64,000 bases of DNA from Streptomyces sp. NBC_01298 (GCF_035978755.1 NZ_CP108414.1:6696001-6760000); one strand, 5' to 3'. Positions 32,913 to 42,030 are shown, counted from the first letter of the stretch. Numbers and translations: made by a program. The notes: generated by a model from the letters alone, not told the origin.

Positions 32913-34604
32913 ATGACCAGCTCCAGCTCCGCACGACCCAGCCGCCGCCCCACCCGGGGTCGAGGTGCGGCTCAGGGACGTCCGAAGGCTGGCGCGGGAC
33001 GGCAGAAGTCCGCCCCCGTGGCCAGGCCCCAAGAATTCACCATGCCCGAACCGCTGACCCCGGCCCTGCCGCCGGTGGACGCGTTCGAGGACATGGACAT
33101 GCCCGAGGCGCTGCTGAAGACCCTCGCCGCCCAGGGCGTCACCCAGCCGTTCCCGATCCAGGCCGCGACCATCCCGAACTCGCTGGTCGGCCGTGACCTG
33201 CTCGGCCGCGGCCGCACCGGCTCCGGCAAGACGCTGGCCTTCGGCCTGGCCCTGCTGGCCCGCACCGCCGGCCGCCGCGCCCAGCCCAAGCAGCCGCTCG
33301 CGCTGGTCCTCGTACCGACCCGTGAGCTCGCGCAGCAGGTGACCGACGCCATGGCCCCGTACGCCACGGCCGTCAACCTGCGGATCACGACCGTCGTCGG
33401 CGGCATGTCGATCAACCGGCAGTCCGGCGCCCTGCGCCGCGGCGCCGAGGTGCTCGTCGCCACCCCCGGCCGTCTGAAGGACCTCATCGACCGCGGTGAC
33501 GCCGACCTCTCCCAGGTCGCCATCACCGTCCTCGACGAGGCCGACCAGATGACCGACATGGGCTTCATGCCGCAGGTCACCTCGCTGCTCAAGCAGGTCC
33601 AGTCCGGCGGCCAGACCATGCTGTTCTCGGCGACCCTCGACAAGAACATCGACAAGCTCGTCAAGATGTTCCTCACCGACCCGGTCGCCTTCTCCGTCGA
33701 CCCGTCCGCCGGTGCGGTCAGCACGATGGAGCACCACGTCCTGTACGTCATGGACGAGACCGACAAGAAGGCCGTGGCCACGCGCATAGCCGCTCGCGAC
33801 GGCCGGGTGATCATGTTCGTCGACACCAAGCGCGGGGTCGACCGCATGGTCAAGAAGCTCCTCGCCGACGGCGTCCGCGCCTCCGGCCTGCACGGCGGCC
33901 GCTCGCAGCCGCAGCGCAACCGGACCCTCGACTGGTTCAAGACGGGCGAGGTCACCGCGCTGGTCGCCACCAACGTGGCCGCGCGAGGCATCCACATCGA
34001 CGACCTCGACCTCGTCGTCAACGTGGACCCGCCGACCGACCACAAGGACTACCTGCACCGCGGCGGCCGTACCGCCCGTGCCGGCGAGTCCGGCAGCGTC
34101 GTCACCCTGGTCCTGCCCGACCAGAAGCGCGACATGACCCGTCTGATGTCGGACGCCGGGATCTCCCCGCACACCGCGCAGATCAAGTCCTCCGACGAGG
34201 AGCTCGCGCGCATCACCGGCGCCAAGGAGCCCTCGGGCATCCCGGTCGTCATGGAGGTGCCGCAGGCCACCCCGCCGCGTCAGCGTTCCGCCGGCCAGGC
34301 CGGCGGGGGCTCGGGCTCCGGCGCGCGCCGCCGCTCGGGCGGACCGCGTACGGGCGCCGGCACCGGCGCGGCTCCGGCCGCCGGGGGCGGCCGCGGCCGT
34401 CGCACCGGTGGCGGCGCCGCCGGTCAGGCTCCGGCCGCGGGCGGCGGCCAGGCCCGCCGCGGCCAGGGCGGACAGGGCGGCTCCACGGCCGGCTCCGGCG
34501 AGCGCGGCCGGCGTACCGGCGGTGCCCCCGCCGGCGGCGCGGCCGCGGCTTCGGCCCGCAGCCGGGTGGGTGGCGCCGGCCAGGGCCGCCGCCGCTCCGC
34601 CTGA
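32913..34604 (+). CDS. DEAD-box ATP-dependent RNA helicase
   Basis: 563 residues. Q-motif PFPIQAATIPNSLVGRDLLG, motif I GRTGSGKTLAFG, Ia PTRELAQQV, II DEAD in VLDEADQMTDMGF, III FSATLD, IV-VI VIMFVDTKRG, VATNVAARGIHIDDLDLV and HRGGRTARAGESG. Basic, Gly/Arg/Ala-rich tails at both ends (residues 1-40 and 450-563) are RNA-binding extensions typical of Streptomyces helicases. ATG 32913 follows CAGGAGGG. It follows the cold-shock gene and probably unwinds structured RNA in the cold or in ribosome assembly. Confidence 0.94.
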   Translation: MTSSSSARPSRRPTRGRGAAQGRPKAGAGRQKSAPVARPQEFTMPEPLTPALPPVDAFEDMDMPEALLKTLAAQGVTQPFPIQAATIPNSLVGRDLLGRGRTGSGKTLAFGLALLARTAGRRAQPKQPLALVLVPTRELAQQVTDAMAPYATAVNLRITTVVGGMSINRQSGALRRGAEVLVATPGRLKDLIDRGDADLSQVAITVLDEADQMTDMGFMPQVTSLLKQVQSGGQTMLFSATLDKNIDKLVKMFLTDPVAFSVDPSAGAVSTMEHHVLYVMDETDKKAVATRIAARDGRVIMFVDTKRGVDRMVKKLLADGVRASGLHGGRSQPQRNRTLDWFKTGEVTALVATNVAARGIHIDDLDLVVNVDPPTDHKDYLHRGGRTARAGESGSVVTLVLPDQKRDMTRLMSDAGISPHTAQIKSSDEELARITGAKEPSGIPVVMEVPQATPPRQRSAGQAGGGSGSGARRRSGGPRTGAGTGAAPAAGGGRGRRTGGGAAGQAPAAGGGQARRGQGGQGGSTAGSGERGRRTGGAPAGGAAAASARSRVGGAGQGRRRSA

Positions 34605-34620
34605 TCCAGCACTTCGTACG

Positions 34621-34666
34621 CACCCCTGCGCCGGGCGGCAGTCGCCGCCCGGCGCAGGGGTGTTTT
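34621..34666 (+). terminator. Strong intrinsic terminator after the helicase gene
   Basis: A perfect 19-bp stem (34621-34639 with 34644-34662, beginning CACCCCTGCG) with a 4-base loop is followed by TTTT. Confidence 0.92.
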
Positions 34667-34689
34667 CGGCTGCCCAGCGGACCAGCCGC

Positions 34690-35622
34690 CTAGCGGACCA
34701 GCTTCGTCTGGAGCTTCGCCAGGGTCCGCAGGTCCAGGCCGAGGCCGTCGGTGAGGTAGCCGTAGAGGCTGCCGTAGTCGGCCTCCATCTGCGCGGTCGC
34801 CGCGTCCAGGTAGCCCTGGCGGACCTCCTGGAGCGGGATCAGCAGATCGGGGTTCTGCATCCGGCCGGACGCCTTGAGGCCCGCCCGCACCTGGGCGTCG
34901 TACGCCGCGCGGAAGGTGTTCGAGGCCAGGTAGTCGCGCTCGGCCGCGTCCTTCGGGACGGCCAGCGCGCTCAGCAGGATGTAGCTCATCCAGCCCGTCC
35001 GGTCCTTGCCCGAGGTGCAGTGGTACAGCAGCGGGCCCTGGTTCCCGTCGGCGATCTCGCGGAGGGTGGTCGCGAACTGCGCCCGGTTCTCGGGGCTGGT
35101 CACGAAGGCGCGGTAGACGTCGCGCATGTACGCCTCGCCGCGTCCCGCGCCGAGCATCTGCTCCTGCTTCACGGGATCACCGCTGCCTATCGCGGACAGC
35201 AGCAGCCCGTACAGGCCGTTGTCGTTGACCGGGCGGGCGGTGGAGGCCAGACCGGCGGGCAGCTTGTCGGCGCCGTCGTACTGGACCTCCATGGGAATGC
35301 GGAAATCGAGGACCTTCGTGAGGCCCAGACCGCCGACGGCTGTGATGTCCGACGGGGTCAGCTTGCCGAGCGCATCGGCGCGGTAGACCAGTCCCTGACG
35401 AACCTGGCCTCCCGTCCAGGTGCGGTAGCCGCCGAGGTCGCGGACGTTGACCGCGCCCTGGAGGGGGATCTGGCGGATCGTTTCCGCCGCCTGTGTGTGC
35501 CAGTGGTGACGCGAGGCGGTGGAACCGCCCGCCGGCGCGGCGTACGCGGCGGCGGGCAGGGTCCCGATGGCGAGGGCGGAAGCGAGCACCGCGGTCGCCA
35601 GGCGGATTCGGGCACGGCTCAT
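34690..35622 (-). CDS. Secreted tyrosine-protein phosphatase
   Basis: 310 residues. Signal peptide of about 30 residues (ATAVLASALAIGTLPAAAYA). The catalytic loop is HCTSGKDRTGW in LLYHCTSGKDRTGWMSYILL, and the N-terminal part has NVRDLGGYRTWTGGQVRQGL, typical of the MptpB-like/Y_phosphatase3 family. Such enzymes hydrolyse phosphotyrosine, phosphoserine or phosphoinositides outside the cell. ATG 35622 is preferred over TTG 35631 because AGGAG precedes it by nine bases. It separates the helicase from the ipd operon and is not part of the steroid pathway by any visible sign. Confidence 0.88.
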   Translation of the reverse strand: MSRARIRLATAVLASALAIGTLPAAAYAAPAGGSTASRHHWHTQAAETIRQIPLQGAVNVRDLGGYRTWTGGQVRQGLVYRADALGKLTPSDITAVGGLGLTKVLDFRIPMEVQYDGADKLPAGLASTARPVNDNGLYGLLLSAIGSGDPVKQEQMLGAGRGEAYMRDVYRAFVTSPENRAQFATTLREIADGNQGPLLYHCTSGKDRTGWMSYILLSALAVPKDAAERDYLASNTFRAAYDAQVRAGLKASGRMQNPDLLIPLQEVRQGYLDAATAQMEADYGSLYGYLTDGLGLDLRTLAKLQTKLVR

Positions 35623-35653
35623 CTGGGGCAACTCCTGTAACGGAGAAGGGGAA

Positions 35654-36760
35654 TCACCCTGGTGGTGGCAGGGTGCCGAGCGGATGCGGGGGGAGGGGGA
35701 GATGCTGTGGGGGAGCGAGGCCGTTCAGCCGTTCCAGCACGGCGTACGCCTCGGCCATGACGCGGGTGACGAGCTCCGCACAGGACGGCAGATCCTCGAT
35801 CACGCCCGCGACCTGGCCCGATGCCATGACACCGAGGTCCGTACGGCCCTCGACCATGGACGCCTTGAGGAGCATGGGGGTGTTCGCGGCGAGCAGCACC
35901 TGGCTCCAGGACAGGTCCTTGCCGTGTTTCATCGCGAGGCCGTCCCGGACCATCTCCGCCCAGGACAGGCCCGACAGCTTCTTGAATCCGGCCGCGTGCC
36001 GCACCGCCTTGGCCAGCGCCTTCGCCCGCCCGGCCCGCTCCAGGGAAGCGACCAGCTCGCTGCGCAGCATCCGGTGCGGGAGCCCGTCCACGGCCGTGGT
36101 GACGGTGACGTCCTTCACGGTCGCCTTCAGGTACTCGGCCTTCACCGCGTCCGGGACCGTCGAGTCGGAGGTCAGCAGGAACCGGGTGCCCATCGCGATG
36201 CCCGCGGCCCCGTAGCCCAGCGCCGCCACCAGACCGCGGCCGTCGCTGAAACCGCCCGCCGCGATCACCGGTATGTCCACCGCGTCGACCACCTGCGGCA
36301 GCAGCACGGTCGTGGCCACGTCACCGGTGTGTCCGCCGCCCTCGCCGCCCTGCACGATCACCGCGTCGGCGCCCCACGCCGCGACCTTCTCGGCGTGCCG
36401 GCGGGCCCCGATGGAGGGGATCACGACCACGCCCGCGTCCTTGAGCCGCGCGATCAGCTCCCTGGACGGGGCGAGCGCGAAGGAGGCCACCCGGACGCCC
36501 TCGTCGATGATCAGCTGCGCCCGCTCGGCCGCGTCCCCGGCGTCCGCGCGCAGATTGACTCCGAACGGGGCGTCCGTACGGGACTTGACCTCGTGGACCG
36601 CGGCCCGCAGCTGCTCCATCGTCATGGTCGCCGAGGCCAGGATGCCGAGCGCGCCCGCGTTGGCCGCCCCCGACACCAGGCGCGGACCGGCCACCCAGCC
36701 CATGCCGGTCTGCACGATCGGATGCTCGACCCCGACCAGCTTGGTGAATGCCGTCTCCAT
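35654..36760 (-). CDS. ipdC: IpdC-like flavin-dependent oxidoreductase (nitronate monooxygenase family)
   Basis: 368 residues of the NMO/2-nitropropane-dioxygenase barrel: HPIVQTGMGWVAGPRLVSGA, GADAVIVQGGEGGGHTGD, IPVIAAGGFSDGRGLVAALG and GAAGIAMGTRFLLTSDS. IpdC (Rv3553) is needed for HIP catabolism; its exact step is not firmly known to me. It is the last gene of echA20-ipdA-ipdB-ipdC, two bases after the ipdB stop. The C-terminus has a Pro/Leu/His-rich extension of about 20 residues. Confidence 0.86.
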   Translation of the reverse strand: METAFTKLVGVEHPIVQTGMGWVAGPRLVSGAANAGALGILASATMTMEQLRAAVHEVKSRTDAPFGVNLRADAGDAAERAQLIIDEGVRVASFALAPSRELIARLKDAGVVVIPSIGARRHAEKVAAWGADAVIVQGGEGGGHTGDVATTVLLPQVVDAVDIPVIAAGGFSDGRGLVAALGYGAAGIAMGTRFLLTSDSTVPDAVKAEYLKATVKDVTVTTAVDGLPHRMLRSELVASLERAGRAKALAKAVRHAAGFKKLSGLSWAEMVRDGLAMKHGKDLSWSQVLLAANTPMLLKASMVEGRTDLGVMASGQVAGVIEDLPSCAELVTRVMAEAYAVLERLNGLAPPQHLPLPPHPLGTLPPPG

Positions 36761-36762
36761 CG

Positions 36763-37500
36763 TCAGAGCCGCACTTCGCGGTCGCGCAGGCCCTTGGGGT
36801 CGATGACCTCGCGGATCAGCCGCAGCTCCTCCGCCGTCGGCTCCCGCGTGTACGGGACCTCCCCGGGCAGGTCCAGCTCGAAGCCGGTCGCCGCCCGGAC
36901 CTGCTCCACCGTGACCCCGGGATGCAGGGAGACCAGCCGCATGGCGTGGTCCGGGCCGCCGAAGTCGAAGACGCCGAGATCGCTGACCACCCGGGGGAGC
37001 CGGTGGAACCGGGCCACCCCGGCCGCCTCCGCGCGGTCGTAGCCCACGCCGCTCACCATGTCGACGCGCTCGACGAACACCCGGGTGGAGTGCTTGGGGA
37101 TCCAGTAGCTCACCGGATTGTTCAGCGTGTTCACCGGGGCGCCGCGCACCCCGAGGAGCTGGCGGGCGGGCTGCTCCCAGTCCCCGATGCAGGAGATGTT
37201 CTGGTTGCCGAACCGGTCGATCTGGCTGGCGCCCATCATCACGTGCCGGCGCCCGCCGGTGACCATCGTCAGGTGACGGCGGTACGGGAGCCAGCCCTCG
37301 GCCGAGCCGTCCAGCCCGACCAGCATGGCCTCGCCGTCGGTCAGCAGCAGGTCGGGGGAGAAGGTCCGCTTCGCCAGCCGGGCCCCGAAGGAGGGCACCA
37401 GGCCCATCGGGCTGGCCAGCACCTCGCCGTTGTCCCGCCAGGCCTCGGCGCAGGCGATCACGCAGTACTCGGCGCGGGACACCGTGGTCGTCGTGCTCAC
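36763..37500 (-). CDS. ipdB: IpdB, small subunit of the ring C-opening COCHEA-CoA hydrolase
   Basis: 245 residues of the class I CoA-transferase-like fold (CVIACAEAWRDNGEVLASPM, DLLLTDGEAMLVGLDGSAEG, MMGASQIDRFGNQNISCIGD). IpdAB looks like a CoA transferase but hydrolyses the steroid ring C of COCHEA-CoA. GTG 37500 overlaps the ipdA stop by four bases, so the two subunits are coupled. Gene order and length agree with Rv3552. Confidence 0.88.
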   Translation of the reverse strand: MSTTTTVSRAEYCVIACAEAWRDNGEVLASPMGLVPSFGARLAKRTFSPDLLLTDGEAMLVGLDGSAEGWLPYRRHLTMVTGGRRHVMMGASQIDRFGNQNISCIGDWEQPARQLLGVRGAPVNTLNNPVSYWIPKHSTRVFVERVDMVSGVGYDRAEAAGVARFHRLPRVVSDLGVFDFGGPDHAMRLVSLHPGVTVEQVRAATGFELDLPGEVPYTREPTAEELRLIREVIDPKGLRDREVRL

Positions 37501-38348
37501 TTCTGCTCCTCGTGCCAGGCCTGGACGGCGGACTGGTAGGCGTGCTCGCTGCCGCCGGAGAGGAAGCGCTCGGCGAACTCGGGCCAGGGGGTGGTCGCGT
37601 ACAGCTTCTGGAAGGCCTCGTCGCGGTCGTAGTCGGGGGCGCAGGAGGTGAAGTGCGCGCCGTTCGGGGTCTCCACGACCCCGGTGACCGAGTGGCGGCT
37701 GACCAGGAGCGACTGCGGGGGGCCGGACTTGGCGAGCTCCGCGGTCTCGACGAGCTGCTCGCAGGAGACGTAGGCGGTGTCGGCGGCCTCGCAGAAGAGG
37801 TCGTCGAAGTACGGGTCGGGGCCCAGGTACTGGGCGTTGCCGAGCCGGTCGGCCCGGTTGAGGTGGACCAGGGCCGCGTCCATGCGCAGGGCGGGAACGG
37901 CGACGAACTCCTCCCCGTCGGCGTACGGGGAGGTGACGGTGCGCAGCTCGGGGTTGACGCGCATGACGTCGGAGCCGAGGCCGGCGCGGACGGGCAGGAA
38001 GGGCATCCGGTTGGCGGCCGCGTGCAGGCCCCACATGAACATGGCCTCGTCCAGCTCGGTGAGGGCGAAGGCCCGGCTCTCGCGGGCGGCCCGGTAGTGC
38101 GGCTCCAGCGGGATGGAGTCGAGGGTGACGAAGGGGGTGACCAGCGTGCGGATCCGGCCGGCGGCGGCCAGCAGGCCGACGTCGGGACCGCCGTACGAGA
38201 TCACGGTGAGATCGGTGATCTCGGAGCGGAGCAGTGCCCGCACCAGGGCCATGGGCTTGCGGCGCGAACCCCAGCCGCCGATGCCGATGGTCATTCCGCT
38301 GCTGAGGCGGCCGACCGCCTCTTCGGGAGTCATGCTCTTGTCGGTCAT
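37497..38348 (-). CDS. ipdA: IpdA, large subunit of the ring C-opening COCHEA-CoA hydrolase
   Basis: 283 residues. CoA-binding start GMTIGIGGWGSRRKPMALVR, then VISYGGPDVGLLAAAGR, and MRMDAALVHLNRAD-like RMDAALVHLNRADRLGNAQY. The family shares the CoA-transferase alpha-subunit fold. Together with IpdB it opens the last steroid ring. ATG 38348 overlaps the echA20 stop (ATGA), so echA20, ipdA, ipdB and ipdC form one tightly coupled transcript. Confidence 0.88.
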   Translation of the reverse strand: MTDKSMTPEEAVGRLSSGMTIGIGGWGSRRKPMALVRALLRSEITDLTVISYGGPDVGLLAAAGRIRTLVTPFVTLDSIPLEPHYRAARESRAFALTELDEAMFMWGLHAAANRMPFLPVRAGLGSDVMRVNPELRTVTSPYADGEEFVAVPALRMDAALVHLNRADRLGNAQYLGPDPYFDDLFCEAADTAYVSCEQLVETAELAKSGPPQSLLVSRHSVTGVVETPNGAHFTSCAPDYDRDEAFQKLYATTPWPEFAERFLSGGSEHAYQSAVQAWHEEQK

Positions 38349-39133
38349 GCCGATTCCGCCTTTGCTCCGCCGGTCTCTGTGGTTCCGGTGGGTCCGTCGC
38401 CGCCGAAGGTGTCGCGGACCCGGTCGGCCACGCCGCTGAGGTTGGCCTCGAAGGTGAAGCCCTGCTCGAAGCGGTAGCTGCGCCGCACGTCCACGGGGTC
38501 GATTCCGTTGATGGCCGCCTTGGCGAGCCGGATGAGGTAGCCGTCCTTCTTCGCGATCTCGGCGGCCAGCTCCAGGGCGGCCGCCCGCAGTTCGCCCCGG
38601 GGGACCACCTTCCACACCGAGCCGTGCGCGTGCAGTTCGGCGGCGGTGGCGGTGCGCGAGGTGTAGTAGAGGGTGCGCATCATGTGCTGCGGGACGAGCC
38701 GGGCCAGGTGGGTGGCGGCCCCGAGGGCGCCCCGGTCCAGTTCCGGCAGTCCGAAGGTCGCGTCCTCGGAGGCGACGATGGCGTCGGCGTTGCCGACCAG
38801 GCCGATCCCGCCGCCGAGGCAGAAGCCGTTCACGGCCGCCACGACCGGGACCTCGCACTCGTAGACGGCGGCGAAGGCCTCGTAGCAGCCACGGTTGGCG
38901 CCGATCAGCGAGGCGTGGCCGGTGTCGCGCTGCATCTCCTTGATGTCGACGCCGGCGTTGAAGCCGCGGCCCTCGGCGGCCAGCACCACGCACCGGACCT
39001 CCGGGTCGCGGCCGGCCGCGCGCAGGGCGTCGGCGAGGTCGTACCAGCCCCGCACGGGCAGTGCGTTGACGGGCGGGAAGTCGACTGTGACGAGTGCGAT
39101 GCCCTTGTCGGGGCTTGAGGTGGAGACACCCAT
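38345..39133 (-). CDS. echA20: EchA20-like crotonase (ring D-opening hydrolase)
   Basis: 262 residues from ATG 39133. Crotonase motifs: GRGFNAGVDIKEM and VNGFCLGGGIGLVGNADAIV, then FGLPELDRGALGAATHLARL. EchA20 hydrolyses ring D of HIEC-CoA in the lower steroid pathway. It heads the ipd operon and faces two SDR genes across the second KstR2-like operator, the same divergent layout as Rv3550/Rv3549c. An upstream in-frame ATG (39163) lies within the operator and is unlikely. Confidence 0.87.
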   Translation of the reverse strand: MGVSTSSPDKGIALVTVDFPPVNALPVRGWYDLADALRAAGRDPEVRCVVLAAEGRGFNAGVDIKEMQRDTGHASLIGANRGCYEAFAAVYECEVPVVAAVNGFCLGGGIGLVGNADAIVASEDATFGLPELDRGALGAATHLARLVPQHMMRTLYYTSRTATAAELHAHGSVWKVVPRGELRAAALELAAEIAKKDGYLIRLAKAAINGIDPVDVRRSYRFEQGFTFEANLSGVADRVRDTFGGDGPTGTTETGGAKAESA

Positions 39134-39143
39134 GAGCGGATCA

Positions 39144-39184
39144 GCTACCTTTCCACCAAACATTTGTTAGGTGAGGAAGGTAGC
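39144..39184. promoter_or_regulatory. KstR2-like operator inside a 41-bp extended palindrome
   Basis: The core ACCAAACATTTGTTAGGT (39155-39172) is a near copy of the site at 24760-24779. Outer arms GCTACCTT (39144-39151) and AAGGTAGC (39177-39184) are a perfect inverted repeat around the same centre. The site ends five bases before the SDR start at 39190, so a bound repressor would block both divergent transcripts. Confidence 0.82.
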
Positions 39185-39189
39185 AGCCG

Positions 39190-39975
39190 ATGGAGCTCAA
39201 CGGGAGGGTTGTCGTCGTCACCGGCGGAACCCGGGGCGTCGGCGCCGGGATCGCGCGGTCGTTCCTCGCGGCGGGAGCCGAGGTCGTCGTCTGCGCGCGC
39301 CGGCCGCCGGAGGAACCGGTGGCGGTGGAGGGCCGCTCGGCGTCCTTCACCGCCGTCGACCTGCGCAATCCGGCGGCGGTACACGACTTCTTCGGATCGG
39401 TCGCCGCCCGCCACGGGCGCCTCGACTGCCTGGTGAACAACGCCGGCGGAACCCCGTACCGGCTGCTCGGGGAGGGCGAGGCCGAGCGTCACGCACGGGT
39501 CGTCGAGCTCAATCTGATCGCCCCGATGACCGCCTCGGTCGCCGCGTACCCCTGGCTCCGGGAGACCCGGGGCTCGATCGTCATGATCGGCAGCGTCAGC
39601 GGGACCCGGCCCTCGCCGGGCACGGCGGCCTACGGGGCGGCGAAGGCGGGCCTGGAGAACCTGGCCCGCTCCATGGCCGTGGAGTGGGCCCCCGAGGTGC
39701 GGGTCAACTCCCTGGTCCTGGGCATGGTGCGGACCGAGCTGTCGCACCTGCACTACGGCGACGAGAGCGGGATCGCCGCCGTCGGCGCGACCGTACCGCT
39801 GGGACGGCTGGCGGAGCCCTCGGACGTGGGCGAGGCGGCCGTCTTCCTGGCCTCCGGCCGGGCCGCGTACGTGAGCGGGGCGAGCCTGCTCGTGCACGGG
39901 GGCGGCGAACGGCCGGCCTTCCTGGACGCGGCAACCGCGAACAAGCCGAACGAGCCGAACGAGCCGAACAACTAA
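39190..39975 (+). CDS. SDR oxidoreductase of the KstR2-type regulon (Rv3549c-like)
   Basis: 261 residues. Cofactor motif VTGGTRGVGAGIARSFLAAG with VVCARR after strand 2 (favouring NADPH), NNAGG, Ser in IVMIGSVSGTRPSPG and YGAAKAGLENLARSM. It is first of two SDR genes divergent from echA20, in the position of Rv3549c, so it probably handles a hydroxyl or keto group on a CoA thioester of the HIP route. The tail repeats Asn-Glu-Pro (about residues 252-261), made by a 9-bp DNA repeat. Confidence 0.84.
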   Translation: MELNGRVVVVTGGTRGVGAGIARSFLAAGAEVVVCARRPPEEPVAVEGRSASFTAVDLRNPAAVHDFFGSVAARHGRLDCLVNNAGGTPYRLLGEGEAERHARVVELNLIAPMTASVAAYPWLRETRGSIVMIGSVSGTRPSPGTAAYGAAKAGLENLARSMAVEWAPEVRVNSLVLGMVRTELSHLHYGDESGIAAVGATVPLGRLAEPSDVGEAAVFLASGRAAYVSGASLLVHGGGERPAFLDAATANKPNEPNEPNN

Positions 39976-40007
39976 CAACCCGAACGAGTTGAAGAAGGAG
40001 AGCTGAC

Positions 40008-40916
40008 ATGGGACTTGCCGAAGGCCGTGTGGTCATCGTGACGGGCGCCGGACGGGGGCTGGGCCGGGCCCACGCGCTGGCCTTCGCCGCGGAGGGGGCG
40101 CGGATCGTGGTCAACGACCTCGGCGTCGGCCTGGACGGGCTGCCGGGCCCGGAGAGCCCGGCGGCGCTGGTCGTCGCAGAGATCCGGGCCATGGGCGGGG
40201 AGGCCGTGGCGCACGGCGGTGACATCGCCACGGCACAAGGCGCGGCGTCGCTGGTCGAGACGGCCGTCTCGACTTTCGGGCGGCTGGACACCCTCGTCAA
40301 CAACGCGGGGTTCCTGCGCGACCGGATGCTCGTGAACCTGGACGAGGACGACTGGGACGCCGTGATGCGGGTCCACCTGAAGGGGCACTTCCTGCCGCTG
40401 AAGCACGCGGCGGCGTACTGGCGGGCCGAGGCGAAGGAGGGCCGGCAGGTCGCCGCCCGGGTCGTGAACACCTCCTCGGGGGCCGGGCTGCTCGGGTCCG
40501 TGGGCCAGGGCAACTACAGCGCGGCCAAGGCGGGGATCCTGGGGCTGACCCTGGTGTCGGCCGCCGAAATGGGCCGCTACGGGGTCCAGGTCAACGCGAT
40601 CGCCCCCGCGGCGCGGACCCGGATGACGGAGCAGACCTTCGCGGACACCATGGCCGCCCCGGAAGCCGGGGCCTTCGACGCGATGGCCGCGGAGAACGTG
40701 TCCCCGCTGGTGGTCTGGCTCGGCTCCGACGCCTCGGCGGGGGTCACGGGTCGCGTCTTCGAGGCGGAGGGCGGCCGCATCACGGTGATGGAGGGCTGGC
40801 GCCCCGGCCCCACGGCCGACCGCGGAGCGCGGTGGACTCCGTCGGAGGCGGGCGAGGCGACGACGAAGCTCCTGTCGGAGTCGGAGCCGCCGCAGCCGGT
40901 GTACGGGGCGCGATAG
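40008..40916 (+). CDS. SDR oxidoreductase of the KstR2-type regulon (Rv3548c-like)
   Basis: 302 residues. Long-type SDR similar to the dehydrogenase unit of multifunctional enzyme 2: VTGAGRGLGRAHALAFAAEG, ARIVVNDLGVGLDG, NNAGFLRDRMLVNLDEDDWD, NTSSGAGLLGSVGQGNYSAA. The segment FLRDRMLVN is typical of 3-hydroxyacyl-CoA dehydrogenases. ATG 40008 follows AAGGAG. It is 32 bp after the previous SDR on the same strand, as Rv3548c is next to Rv3549c. The C-terminus is extended (WRPGPTADRGARWTPSEA). Confidence 0.85.
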   Translation: MGLAEGRVVIVTGAGRGLGRAHALAFAAEGARIVVNDLGVGLDGLPGPESPAALVVAEIRAMGGEAVAHGGDIATAQGAASLVETAVSTFGRLDTLVNNAGFLRDRMLVNLDEDDWDAVMRVHLKGHFLPLKHAAAYWRAEAKEGRQVAARVVNTSSGAGLLGSVGQGNYSAAKAGILGLTLVSAAEMGRYGVQVNAIAPAARTRMTEQTFADTMAAPEAGAFDAMAAENVSPLVVWLGSDASAGVTGRVFEAEGGRITVMEGWRPGPTADRGARWTPSEAGEATTKLLSESEPPQPVYGAR

Positions 40917-41241
40917 CGCGGGCCGCGCGGGGGCCGGAGCCGGCGCCGGGGTCGGCGCCGGGCCAGGGCCCCGCCCCGCGGCCGCGGGGCGGGCCGGTGC
41001 GGAGCGGGGGCGTTCCGTCAGCCGGTGGCGGGCTACGGCGCGGGCTCCGCGTCGGAGCGGGCGCCGGGCCGCAGGGCCCCGGCAGCGGTGGCGAACTCCG
41101 GCTCCCGAGGTTGCCCCGAGCAGCCGGGTCACTTCCCGTACGGGCCTTTCCCGGTGGCCGGGAAAACGGCCTCCCGGCGCCGGAGGCGGGCCGTCTAGCC
41201 TCGCCGCACCGAACCCGGCCCCCGTACGCAAGGACCCGCAC
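40917..41241. other. 325-bp gap before hsaE; no gene seen
   Basis: Very G+C-rich sequence with repeated GGCGCCGG blocks and short hairpins (for example CGGCCTCC/GGAGGC-type around 41170-41190). It must hold the promoter of the hsaE-hsaG-hsaF-kshA-kshB transcript. I see no KstR2-like site and no convincing coding frame. Confidence 0.5.
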
Positions 41242-42024
41242 ATGCTCTCGGACCGCCACCGGCTCCACGTCGCACAGCAGCTGCGATCCGCCGAGCACGG
41301 GCGGACGCCCGTCGCACCGCTCGGCGCCCGTTTCCCCGGGATCGACACCGAGGACGCCTACGAGATCCAGCTCCTCAACATCCGCCACCGCCTCGCCGCC
41401 GGCGACCGCGTCACCGGGCACAAGGTCGGGCTTTCGTCCCCGGTCATGCAGGCCATGATGGGCGTCGACGAACCCGACTACGGGCACCTGCTGCACTCCA
41501 TGGAGCTGTCCGAGGACACCCTGGTGCCCGCCGCCGCGTACTGCGCGCCGCGCGTCGAGGTCGAGGTCGGCTTCGTCCTAGGCGCCGACCTCCCCGGCGA
41601 GGGCTGCACCGTCGCCGACGTCCTGGCCGCCACCGAGCGGGTCGTCCCGGCCCTGGAGCTCATCGACAGCCGGATCGCCGACTGGCGGATCACCATCGCC
41701 GACACCATCGCCGACAACGCCTCCTCCGCCGGATACGTCATCGGCGAGGGGCGTGACCCGCGCGAACTGGACCTGAAGGCCGTCGACGCCACCCTGACCA
41801 GCGGATCCGACACCCTGGCGAGCGGCCGCAGTGACGCCGTGCTCGGCGATCCGGCCGCCTCCGTCGCCTGGCTGGCCCGCACCGTCGCCCGCTTCGGGGT
41901 CCAGCTCCGCAAGGGCCACCTCATCCTGCCCGGGTCCTGCACCCGCGCCGTGGACGTGGTCGCCGGGCGGACGTACACCGCCGAGTTCACCGGGCTCGGC
42001 CCGGTGTCCCTCTCCTTCATCTGA
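41242..42024 (+). CDS. hsaE: 2-hydroxypentadienoate hydratase-type enzyme HsaE
   Basis: 260 residues of the MhpD/4-oxalocrotonate decarboxylase family. Motifs: [39 protein letters not shown] with metal-binding Glu residues, [14 protein letters not shown] and [20 protein letters not shown]. HsaE hydrates 2-hydroxyhexa-2,4-dienoate, the four-ring-carbon product of HsaD, to 4-hydroxy-2-oxohexanoate. Followed by hsaG after 6 bp and then hsaF, the standard order for meta-cleavage lower pathways. Confidence 0.92.
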   Translation: MLSDRHRLHVAQQLRSAEHGRTPVAPLGARFPGIDTEDAYEIQLLNIRHRLAAGDRVTGHKVGLSSPVMQAMMGVDEPDYGHLLHSMELSEDTLVPAAAYCAPRVEVEVGFVLGADLPGEGCTVADVLAATERVVPALELIDSRIADWRITIADTIADNASSAGYVIGEGRDPRELDLKAVDATLTSGSDTLASGRSDAVLGDPAASVAWLARTVARFGVQLRKGHLILPGSCTRAVDVVAGRTYTAEFTGLGPVSLSFI

Positions 42025-42030
42025 GGTGCC

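Noticed and set aside
40917..41241. A gene in the GC-rich gap before hsaE
   Set aside because: Frames are open on both strands but consist of Gly/Arg/Pro runs; no start site or motif.
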